The position numbers were made by a program, and so were the translations under genes. A stretch of DNA of 64,000 bases from Streptomyces sp. CB01373 (GTDB lineage Bacteria > Actinomycetota > Actinomycetes > Streptomycetales > Streptomycetaceae): positions 62,001 to 126,000 of the forward strand of contig NZ_NNBK01000019.1 in the NCBI RefSeq assembly GCF_002803075.1, in the 5' to 3' direction. Position 1 is the first letter of the stretch; each line of letters starts with the position of its first letter. Below the pieces are notes generated by a model. That model made no database searches and was not told the origin of the DNA. It saw only the letters and a program-made list of their open reading frames with translations. Positions 8,198-17,000 of the stretch are shown piece by piece.

Positions 8198-9151
8198 ATG
8201 ACGAAGACGGCAGCGCGGCGATCCGCCCCGGCGGTCGCCGTCCGCTCCCTCCCGGCGCCGCCCCCGGCAGGGGACCGGAGGCGGCGGCGACTGCGCGACC
8301 AGCTCCATGCCTACGGATTCCTCCTCGGCGGCCTCGTCTGCTTCGCCCTGTTCTCCTGGTACCCGGCGATCCGCGCGGTCGTGATCGCCTTCCAGAAGTA
8401 CACGCCTGGCGCCGAGCCCGAGTGGGTCGGCACCGCCAACTTCACCCGCGTCCTGCACGACCCGGAGTTCACGGCGGCCTGGCGCAACACGCTCACCTTC
8501 ACGCTGCTGGCCCTGCTCATCGGCTTCGCCGTCCCGTTCGTCCTCGCCCTGGTCCTCAACGAACTCCGCCACGCCAAGGCCTTCTTCCGGGTCGTGGTCT
8601 ACCTGCCGGTGATGATCCCGCCGGTGGTGAGCGCCCTGCTCTGGAAGTGGTTCTACGACCCCGGCGCCGGCCTCGCCAACGAGGCGCTGCGCTTCCTGCA
8701 CCTGCCCACCTCGAACTGGACCAACGGCGCCGACACCGCCCTGCTCTCCCTGGTGATCGTGGCGACCTGGGCCAACATGGGCGGCACCGTCCTGATCTAC
8801 CTCGCCGCGCTCCAGTCCATCCCCGGCGAGCTGTACGAGGCCGCGGAACTGGACGGCGCGAACCTCCTCCAGCGTGTGCGGCACGTGACGGTCCCGCAGA
8901 CCAGGTTCGTCATCCTGATGCTGATGCTCCTCCAGATCATCGCCACCATGCAGGTGTTCACGGAACCGTTCGTCATCACGGGCGGTGGCCCGGAGAACGC
9001 CACGGTCACCGTGCTCTACCTGATCTACAAGTACGCCTTCCTCTACAACGACTTCGGCGGGGCCTGCGCGCTCAGCGTGATGCTCCTGGTGCTGCTCGGC
9101 GCGTTCTCCGCCGTCTATCTGCGGCTCACCCGCTCCGAGGGGGACGCATGA
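8198..9151 (+). CDS. Sugar ABC importer, MalF-type permease
   Basis: 317 residues from an ATG at 8198, 5 bp after the binding-protein stop. A cytoplasmic, Arg-rich N-terminus of about 40 residues precedes six membrane helices. The EAA motif LYEAAELDGANLLQRVRHVT is complete, and the segment FVITGGGPENATVTVLYLIY is characteristic of family-1 sugar permeases (UgpA/MalF). It pairs with the next gene, whose start overlaps its stop. Confidence 0.9.
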   Translation: MTKTAARRSAPAVAVRSLPAPPPAGDRRRRRLRDQLHAYGFLLGGLVCFALFSWYPAIRAVVIAFQKYTPGAEPEWVGTANFTRVLHDPEFTAAWRNTLTFTLLALLIGFAVPFVLALVLNELRHAKAFFRVVVYLPVMIPPVVSALLWKWFYDPGAGLANEALRFLHLPTSNWTNGADTALLSLVIVATWANMGGTVLIYLAALQSIPGELYEAAELDGANLLQRVRHVTVPQTRFVILMLMLLQIIATMQVFTEPFVITGGGPENATVTVLYLIYKYAFLYNDFGGACALSVMLLVLLGAFSAVYLRLTRSEGDA

Positions 9152-10023
9152 GCACCCGGACCCTGATCTCCCCGGCCGTCCTGGCCCGCCCGCGCGGCAA
9201 GGCCGTCTACTGGACCGTATTCACCGGTGTCGTCCTGCTCTTCGCGCTCGCCTTCCTCTTCCCGGTCTACTGGATGGCGACCGGCGCGATGAAGTCGCCC
9301 GACGAGATCGCCCGCACCCCGCCCACCCCGCTGCCCGAGCGCTGGCACCTCGGCGGCTTCACCGACGCCTGGGACCTGATGCAGCTCCCGCAGCACCTGT
9401 GGAACACGGTGGTGCAGGCCGCCGGCGCCTGGGCGTTCCAGCTGGTGTTCTGCACCACCGCCGCCTACGCCCTGTCCAAGCTGAGACCCGCCTTCGGCAA
9501 GGTGGTCCTCGGCGGCATCCTCGCCACCCTCATGGTCCCGGCGCAGGCCCTCGTCGTACCGAAGTACCTGACGGTCGCCGATCTGCCGCTGATCCACACG
9601 AGCCTGCTCAACGACCCCCTCGGGATCTGGCTGCCGGCCGTCGCCAACGCCTTCAACCTCTACCTCCTCAAACGGTTCTTCGACCAGCTTCCGCGGGACG
9701 TTCTGGAGGCCGCCGAGATCGACGGCGCCGGACGGCTGCGCATCCTGTGGTCGGTGGTGCTGCCCATGTCCCGGCCGGTCCTCGGCGTAGTCTCGATCTT
9801 CGCGCTTGTCGCCGTGTGGCAGGACTTCCTCTGGCCGCTGATGGTCTTCTCCGACACCGACAAGCAGCCGATCAGCGTGGCCCTCGTCCAGCTTTCGCAG
9901 AACATCCAACTGACCGTGCTGGTCGCCGCGATGGTGATCGCCAGCATTCCGATGGTCGCCCTGTTCCTCGTCTTCCAGCGGCACATCATCGCCGGGATCA
10001 GCGCCGGCAGCACCAAGGGCTGA
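9148..10023 (+). CDS. Sugar ABC importer, MalG-type permease
   Basis: 291 residues; its ATG at 9148 overlaps the preceding stop (ATGA), implying translational coupling. Six membrane helices and the EAA loop VLEAAEIDGAGRLRILWSVV identify the MalG/UgpE partner. It ends with GISAGSTKG, a common ending in this family. A 31-bp gap with AGAAAGG leads to the GH13 gene. Confidence 0.9.
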   Translation: MSTRTLISPAVLARPRGKAVYWTVFTGVVLLFALAFLFPVYWMATGAMKSPDEIARTPPTPLPERWHLGGFTDAWDLMQLPQHLWNTVVQAAGAWAFQLVFCTTAAYALSKLRPAFGKVVLGGILATLMVPAQALVVPKYLTVADLPLIHTSLLNDPLGIWLPAVANAFNLYLLKRFFDQLPRDVLEAAEIDGAGRLRILWSVVLPMSRPVLGVVSIFALVAVWQDFLWPLMVFSDTDKQPISVALVQLSQNIQLTVLVAAMVIASIPMVALFLVFQRHIIAGISAGSTKG

Positions 10024-10054
10024 CACGGCCCCCCTCGACAGAAAGGCACGCACT

Positions 10055-11662
10055 GTGGGACAGCCCACCCATGCCCGGAAGCAGACCGACTGGTGGCGCT
10101 CCGCCGTCATCTACCAGGTCTATGTGCGCAGTTTCGCGGACGGCGACGGGGACGGCACCGGTGACCTCGCCGGAGTCCGCGCGAAGCTCCCGTACCTCGC
10201 CGAACTCGGCGTGGACGCCCTCTGGTTCACCCCGTGGTACCTGTCGCCGATGAAGGACGGCGGCTACGACGTCGCCGACTACCGGGCCATCGACCCGGCC
10301 TTCGGAACCCTCGCCGAGGCGGAGAAACTGATCTCGGAGGCCCGGGAACTGGGCATCCGCACCATCGTCGACGTCGTACCGAACCACGTCTCCGACCAGC
10401 ACCCCTGGTTCCGCGCCGCGCTCGCCGCGCCGCCGGGCAGCCCCGAGCGCGAGCTGTTCCACTTCCGCTCCGGCCGCGGCGAAAGGGGCGAACTGCCGCC
10501 CAACGACTGGCCGTCCCAGTTCGTCGGCTCCACCGAACCGGTGTGGACGCGGCTGCCCGACGGCGACTGGTACCTGCACCTGTTCACACCCGAGCAGCCC
10601 GACCTCAACTGGGACCACCCGGCGGTCCGCCAGGAGCACGAGGACATCCTGCGCTTCTGGTTCGAGCGGGGTGTCGCGGGCGTCCGCATCGACTCGGCCG
10701 CCCTGCTCGCCAAGGACCCCGCGCTGCCGGACCTCGTCGAGGGCCAGGACCCCCACCCGTTCGTCGACCGCGACGAACTCCACGACGTCTACCGCTCCTG
10801 GCGGTCCGTGGCCGACGTCCACGACGGCGTCTTCGTCGGCGAGGTGTGGCTTCCCGACCCCGAGCGTTTCGCCCGCTACCTGCGCCCCGACGAACTCCAC
10901 ACCGCCTTCAACTTCTCCTTCCTGTCATGCCCCTGGGACGCCGGACGGCTGCGGGAGTCGATCGACACGACGCTCGCCGAGCACGCCCCCGTGGGGGCAC
11001 CGCCCACCTGGGTGCTGTGCAACCACGACGTCACCCGCACGGTCACCCGCTACGGCCGTGCCGACACCGGCTTCGACTTCGCCGCCAAGGCCTTCGGCAC
11101 CCCCACCGACCTGGCCGTCGGCACCCGCCGGGCCCGGGCCGCCGCCCTGCTGTCCCTCGCCCTGCCCGGCGCGGTCTACGTGTACCAGGGCGAGGAACTC
11201 GGCCTGCCCGAGGCGGACATCCCCCTCGACCGCATCGAGGACCCGATGCACTTCCGCTCCGGCGGCACCGACCCCGGCCGCGACGGCTGCCGGGTCCCGC
11301 TGCCCTGGGCGGCCGACGCGCCGTACGCCGGCTTCGGCTCCTGCGACGAACCGTGGCTGCCGCAGCCGGCCGGCTGGCCCGCGTACGCCGTCGACCGGCA
11401 GCAAGGCGACCCCTTCTCCATGCTCACCCTCTACCGCGAGGCGATCCGCCTCCGCCCGGCCTTCGGCGACGCCCCCCTGACCTGGCTGCCCGCCCCCGAA
11501 GGCGTCCTCGCCTTCACCCGGGCCGACGGCGCGACCTGTGTCGTCAACCTCGCCGCCACGCCCGCCGAACTTCCCGCCCACACAGAACTCCTGCTGAGCA
11601 GCGGCCCGTTGGACGAGGCCGGCCGGCTCCCGCAGGACACGGCGGCCTGGCTGCGCGCCTGA
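10055..11662 (+). CDS. GH13 alpha-glucosidase, cytoplasmic
   Basis: 535 residues from a GTG at 10055 preceded by AGAAAGG. No signal peptide. The four conserved GH13 regions are present: DVVPNH (106-111), GVRIDS with the nucleophile Asp213, FVGEVW with the acid/base Glu263, and CNHD with Asp325. QGEELGLPEADIPLDRIEDP near residue 376 is typical of oligo-1,6-glucosidase/alpha-glucosidase subfamilies. It would hydrolyse imported alpha-gluco-oligosaccharides to glucose. Linkage preference is not visible; the adjacent GH87-like enzyme hints at products of alpha-1,3/1,4-glucans. Confidence 0.9.
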   Translation: MGQPTHARKQTDWWRSAVIYQVYVRSFADGDGDGTGDLAGVRAKLPYLAELGVDALWFTPWYLSPMKDGGYDVADYRAIDPAFGTLAEAEKLISEARELGIRTIVDVVPNHVSDQHPWFRAALAAPPGSPERELFHFRSGRGERGELPPNDWPSQFVGSTEPVWTRLPDGDWYLHLFTPEQPDLNWDHPAVRQEHEDILRFWFERGVAGVRIDSAALLAKDPALPDLVEGQDPHPFVDRDELHDVYRSWRSVADVHDGVFVGEVWLPDPERFARYLRPDELHTAFNFSFLSCPWDAGRLRESIDTTLAEHAPVGAPPTWVLCNHDVTRTVTRYGRADTGFDFAAKAFGTPTDLAVGTRRARAAALLSLALPGAVYVYQGEELGLPEADIPLDRIEDPMHFRSGGTDPGRDGCRVPLPWAADAPYAGFGSCDEPWLPQPAGWPAYAVDRQQGDPFSMLTLYREAIRLRPAFGDAPLTWLPAPEGVLAFTRADGATCVVNLAATPAELPAHTELLLSSGPLDEAGRLPQDTAAWLRA

Positions 11663-11730
11663 GCCCGCGCAGCCCGGCCGCCGCGACGCACCGCGCTATC
11701 CCCGTTCCCCCACCACGAAGGGATCAGCAC

Positions 11731-13914
11731 ATGCACGCGACAACCAGGGCCGGATCAGCCCGGCGTCTGCCGGCCATCGGGGCGAGTGTCGCCCTCGCCG
11801 CCGGCATGCTCGTCACCCTCGGCGCACCCGCCGCCCACGCCGCGGCGGGCGCCACCCTCCCCCTCACCTCGGTCGAGGCCGAGTCCGCCACCACCAACGG
11901 GACCAGGATCGGGCCGGACTACACCCAGGGCACCATCGCCTCCGAGGCCTCAGGACGCCAGGCCGTCCGGCTGTCCTCCGGGCAGCGCGTGGAGTTCACG
12001 GTGCCGCGCGCCGCCAACGCCGTGAACGTCTCCTACAGCGTCCCCGACGGCCAGTCCGGCACGCTCAACGTGTACGTCAACGGCACGAGGCTGAGCAGGA
12101 CGCTCGCGGTCACCTCGAAGTACTCCTATGTCGACACCGGCTGGATCGCCGGCGCCAGAACGCACCACTTCTTCGACAACACGCGCCTGCTGCTGGGCCA
12201 GAACGTCCAGCCCGGCGACAAGGTCGCCGTGGAGGCCGCGAACGTCCAGGTCACCGTGGACGTCGCCGACTTCGAGCAGGTCGCCGGGGCCGCCTCACAG
12301 CCCGCCGGATCGGTCTCCGTCACCTCCAAGGGCGCCGACCCCAGCGGCCAGGGCGACTCCACCCAGGCCTTCCGGGACGCCATCTCCGCCGCGCAGGGCG
12401 GCGTGGTGTGGATCCCGCCGGGCGACTACCGGCTCACGTCCTCCCTGAGCGGCGTCCAGAACGTCACCCTCCAGGGCGCGGGCAGCTGGTACTCGGTCGT
12501 GCACGCCTCCCGGTTCATCGACCAGTCCAGCTCCTCGGGGAACGTGCGCATCAAGGACTTCGCGGTCATCGGCGAGGTCACCGAGCGCGTCGACTCCAGC
12601 CCCGACAACTTCGTCAACGGCTCGCTCGGACCGAACTCCTCCGTCTCCGGCATGTGGCTCCAGCACCTGAAGGTCGGCCTGTGGCTGACCGGCAACAACG
12701 ACAACCTCGTCGTCGAGAACAGCCGCATCCTCGACACCACCGCCGACGGCCTCAACCTCAACGGCACCGCCAAGGGCGTGAAGGTCCGCAACAACTTCCT
12801 GCGCAACCAGGGCGACGACTCGCTCGCCATGTGGTCGCTGTACGGTCCGGACACCAACAGCAGCTTCGAGAACAACACCATCTCGCAGCCGAACCTCGCC
12901 AACGGCATCGCGATCTACGGCGGTACGGACATCACGGTGAAGGACAACCTGATCTCCGACACCAACGCCCTCGGCAGCGGCATCGCGATCTCCAACCAGA
13001 AGTTCCTCGACCCCTTCTCCCCGCTGGCCGGCACCATCACGGTCGACGGCAACACGCTGGTGCGGGCCGGCGCGATGAACCCCAACTGGAACCACCCGAT
13101 GGGCGCGCTGCGCGTCGACTCCTACGACAGCGCCATCAACGCCACCGTCCGCATCACCAACACCACGATCACCGACAGCCCGTACAGCGCCTTCGAGTTC
13201 GTGTCGGGCGGAGGCTACGGGTACCCGGTCAAGGGCGTCACCGTCGACGGCGCGACCGTGAAGAACACCGGCACGGTCGTCGTCCAGGCCGAGGCGCAGG
13301 GCGCGGCGACCTTCCGCGGCGTCACCGCCACCGGCGTGGGCGCTGCGGGCATCTACAACTGCCCCTACCCGGCGGGCTCGGGCAGCTTCGCGCTGACCGA
13401 CGGCGGCGGCAACTCCGGCTGGAACACCACCTGGTCGGACTGCTCGACCTGGCCCAAGCCCGGTCAGGGCAACCCCGACCCCGACCCGGGCCGCAACCTC
13501 GCCAAGGGCCGCCCGGCCACGGCCACCGGCTCCCAGGACGTCTACACCCCGGGCAACGCGGTCGACGGGAACGCCGGTACCTACTGGGAGTCCACCAACA
13601 ACGCCTTCCCGCAGTCCCTGACGGTCGACCTTGGCTCGAACCAGGCCGTACGCCGGCTCGTGCTGAAGCTGCCGCCGTCGTCGGCCTGGGGCGCCCGCAC
13701 CCAGACCATCACCGTCCAGGGCAGCACCGACGGCTCGTCCTACTCCACCGTCGTCGGCTCCCAGGGCTACCGCTTCGACCCGGCCACCGGCAACACGGTC
13801 ACCGTGTCCCTGCCGGGCAACACCAACCTCCGCTGGCTCCGCCTGACCGTCAGCGCCAACACCGGTTGGCCGGCGGGCCAGTTCAGTGAAGTGGAGGCCT
13901 ACCTCACCCCGTGA
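11731..13914 (+). CDS. Secreted GH87-like alpha-glucanase (mycodextranase type)
   Basis: 727 residues. A secretory signal runs to about residue 37 (ends AHA). Residues 45-185 form a CBM6/35-like beta-sandwich (SVEAESATTNGTRIG; VDVADFEQV). Residues 195-590 form a right-handed beta-helix with repeated VxNxI turns, and 595-727 a discoidin (F5/8C) module after a Pro/Asp linker. TTADGLNLNG (Asp339) followed 23 residues later by GDDS (Asp362/363) resembles the three-aspartate arrangement described for GH87 alpha-1,3-glucanases. It follows the GH13 gene and closes the operon, so it would depolymerise extracellular alpha-glucan (nigeran or fungal alpha-1,3-glucan) for the importer. Other beta-helix families remain possible. 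Confidence 0.72.
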   Translation: MHATTRAGSARRLPAIGASVALAAGMLVTLGAPAAHAAAGATLPLTSVEAESATTNGTRIGPDYTQGTIASEASGRQAVRLSSGQRVEFTVPRAANAVNVSYSVPDGQSGTLNVYVNGTRLSRTLAVTSKYSYVDTGWIAGARTHHFFDNTRLLLGQNVQPGDKVAVEAANVQVTVDVADFEQVAGAASQPAGSVSVTSKGADPSGQGDSTQAFRDAISAAQGGVVWIPPGDYRLTSSLSGVQNVTLQGAGSWYSVVHASRFIDQSSSSGNVRIKDFAVIGEVTERVDSSPDNFVNGSLGPNSSVSGMWLQHLKVGLWLTGNNDNLVVENSRILDTTADGLNLNGTAKGVKVRNNFLRNQGDDSLAMWSLYGPDTNSSFENNTISQPNLANGIAIYGGTDITVKDNLISDTNALGSGIAISNQKFLDPFSPLAGTITVDGNTLVRAGAMNPNWNHPMGALRVDSYDSAINATVRITNTTITDSPYSAFEFVSGGGYGYPVKGVTVDGATVKNTGTVVVQAEAQGAATFRGVTATGVGAAGIYNCPYPAGSGSFALTDGGGNSGWNTTWSDCSTWPKPGQGNPDPDPGRNLAKGRPATATGSQDVYTPGNAVDGNAGTYWESTNNAFPQSLTVDLGSNQAVRRLVLKLPPSSAWGARTQTITVQGSTDGSSYSTVVGSQGYRFDPATGNTVTVSLPGNTNLRWLRLTVSANTGWPAGQFSEVEAYLTP

Positions 13915-13922
13915 CCGCAGGC

Positions 13923-13975
13923 GTCCCGGGCTTCGCCGCCAGGAGCAGGTTCCGCGAGGCGGCGCAGCCCGGGAC
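13923..13975 (+). terminator. Strong hairpin after the alpha-glucan operon
   Basis: GTCCCGGGCT (13923-13932) pairs with AGCCCGGGAC (13966-13975), extended inward by CGCCGCC/GGCGGCG after a mismatch. There is no U tract, as is usual in Streptomyces. It lies directly after the glucanase stop. Confidence 0.75.
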
Positions 13976-14043
13976 CGCCCGCGTGCACTGTGATCATGGT
14001 CACGCCATATTGAGGATTTCTTGTGGATGCCCAGGGGATCCAT

Positions 14044-14078
14044 TCGAAGATCGTTTAGAACTTGATCTTCGAGGTGGG
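14044..14078 (+). promoter_or_regulatory. Hairpin overlapping the RHS-gene ribosome-binding site
   Basis: TCGAAGATC (14044-14052) and GATCTTCGA (14064-14072) are perfect inverted repeats with an 11-base loop. The right arm runs into the Shine-Dalgarno GAGGTGGG (14071-14078) of the GTG start at 14084. The structure could mask initiation or mark the transcript start; either is inference. Confidence 0.4.
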
Positions 14079-14083
14079 CCTCC

Positions 14084-17000
14084 GTGCGTCCGGCACGTCC
14101 GTACGTTGTTGCTGTTGCGTTCGTGCTGGCCGTGCTGGCCGGTACCGAACACGCCGCGTTCGCGGTGGACCAGCGGACGGGAGGCGGTCCCGGGGAGGAG
14201 GCTCCCGACCAGCGGTGGGGTTCCGCCGCCGGGCGCGGCCACTTGGTCTCCGCGGATGCCACGGACGCTTCGGCGACGGGCGGCCACGCGGAGCCGCTCA
14301 AGGGCCGTGGAGAGCTGGACGCCGAGGGCCAGACGGGGGTGACCCGGCTGGGCGGCACTCCGAAGCTGCCGAAGCCGGGACCGGTCGAGGAGACACAGGC
14401 ACCCGAGTCGCCCGCGGTCGAGGGCTTCGATTCCACGTCCAGTGCGGAGCTCACGGGCGAACGCAGGGAACGGCAACGCACGTTCCGGAACACGGATGGC
14501 ACCTACACCACGCGCTTCTACACGGAACCGGTCAACTTTCTTGCGAAGGACGGAAGCTGGACGTCCATCGACACCACGCTGGTGCGCCAGGACTTTGCCG
14601 GCCTGCGGACGATGAACGCCGGCGATCCGGGCTGGGAGACGGAGGCGACCGAGTCACCGGTGTCCTTCGCCGCGTCGGCGGACGCCGACCCACTGGTGCG
14701 GATGGGGCCCGGCGAGGGTCTGTCGGTCGGGTATTCCGTCGAGGGCTCCGCCGCGGCCACCGGGCATGCCGAGGGCAGCCGGATCACGTATGCCGGGGTG
14801 AGGGACGCCGCTGATCTGGAGTTCGTGGCGGGCGGCTCCTCGGTGAAGGAGACCCTGGTCCTTCACGACAGGACCGCGCCCTCCGAGTGGCGTTTCCCGC
14901 TGCGGCTCGAGGGGTTGACGGCCGCCGCGGACGGCCACGGCGGCATTGTCTTCACCGACGTCGACGGAATGCAGCGGGCCTGGATGCCGCCGGGGTGGAT
15001 GCAGGACTCCGCGACATCGGGTGACTCCGCCGAGGGCGCGGTGTCCTTGGGAGTCGCCTACGACCTGGTCGAGCAGGACGGTCGGCAGGTCGTCGTGATG
15101 AGGCTGGACGCGGACTGGCTGAACGCGCCGGAGCGGGTGTTCCCGGTACGGGTCGACCCGTCCGTGAAGTCCTTCGCCGCGACCTCCGGCACGTATGTGG
15201 AGCACCCGTACAATCAGAACTTCGCCTCCGACACGGTGCTGAAGGTGGGCACCTATGACGGTGGCGGTCACAAGGCCGCGGCGTTCCTTCGCTTCTCCGG
15301 TGTGGAGAGCACGCTGAAGAACGCCTGGGTGCTGGGAGCCGACCTGGCTCTCTACAACACCTGGTCGCAGTCCTGCACGGCACGTCCGGTGACGGTGCAC
15401 CCGATCACCTCGAACTGGTCGGAGACCACGACGTCGAAGTGGCCCGGACCGTCGACCGGCTCGTCACTGGCCTCGAAGAGCTTCGCGCACGGCTGGCGTC
15501 CCGAGAACACGGAGAAGTGGTCGTGCGGTCCGGCCTGGGAGGCCATCAAGCTCGGCTCGGCCGGCCGCGCCCTGGTGGACGACTGGACACACGGCCGGAA
15601 GAAGAACTATGGCCTGGCGGTGAAGGCGTCCACGACGGACTCCAAGGGCTGGAAGCAGTTCGGCTCGGACGACTACCCGAACGGCAAGCCCAGCCTGGAC
15701 ATCACCTGGACCAAGTACGGCGCGACGTACAAGCTCGGCGACTTCACCGCGCCGGTCACCGCCACCGCGAAGGGCGTCGAGAAGGTCACCGTCACCAACC
15801 AGGGCCAGGAGACCTGGCCCAAGGGCGGCAACTTCAAGCTGCGGTACAACCTGTTCGACGCGTCCGGCAAGGAGATCACCGACAAGGCGAAGATCTCCTG
15901 GACGGACATGCCCAAGAACGTCGCGCCCGGTGACAGCGTGACGCTGGACGCGACGATCGCGCCGTTGACCCCTGCCACGTACACCGTGCAGTGGACGATG
16001 GACGACTACGGGGTCAGCCGCTTCACCTCGGCCGGTGTCCCCGGGCCCGCGGTGAAGATCTCCGCGGTGAACATTCCGCCGCAGCTGACGGCGGAGTCGC
16101 CGGGCAGCGGTGTCACGGTCGACTCGCTCACCCCCACGTTGTGGGCCAAGGGAACGGACGCCGACCACTCCCCGAAGGCGACCCTCCAGTACACCTTCGA
16201 GGTCTGCGAGGTCGAGGGCAGCAACCTCCGCAAGAACTGCAGGAAGGGCGCTCGCGGCGCCACGCAGCAGTGGGCGGTGCCGTCCGGCTGGCTGTCCTGG
16301 GACAAGTCGTACGCCTGGTACGCCTACGTCTACGACGGCGCAGCCACGTCGGCTCAGCCCGGACCCGCGTTGCTGACCACGCGGTTGCCCCAGCCGGCCG
16401 TGACCAGCCACCTGGGTGGCGCGGACGACGGCAAGGAGATCGGCGTCCGGGCGGGCAACTACGTCACCGCGGCCACGGACGCGGCAGTGTCCACCGTCGG
16501 GCCGGAACTGTCGGTCACCCGCACCTACAACTCCCTCGACCCCCGCACCGACGGCGCGTTCGGCTCCGGCTGGACCACCCGCTGGGACATGCGGGTCCGC
16601 GAGGAACCGGAGACGTCGACGGCGCTGGTGACACTGTCGGACGGCTCCCAGGTGCGGTTCGGCCGCAACCCCGACGCCACCTACGCCGGGCCGTCGGGCG
16701 GTGCGCTCACTCTCACGCGCCGAGGTGAAGGCTGGACGCTGCGGGAACGCTCCGGCACCACCTACCACTTCATGCCCAGCGGTGTACTGGCCCAGATCGC
16801 CGACGTGGCGGGCCGCACGCAGAATGTCACGCGCGAGACGAAGGACGGCGGCCCGGTCAAGAAGGTCACCGACGCCCTCTCGGGCCGTTCGCTGTCCTTC
16901 ACGTGGTCCGGGGGACACATCAAGTCGGTGACGACGAGCGCCGTGGACGCGAACAGCCCCGGCCTCACCTGGAACTACCGTTATGACGGCGACCGGCTGA

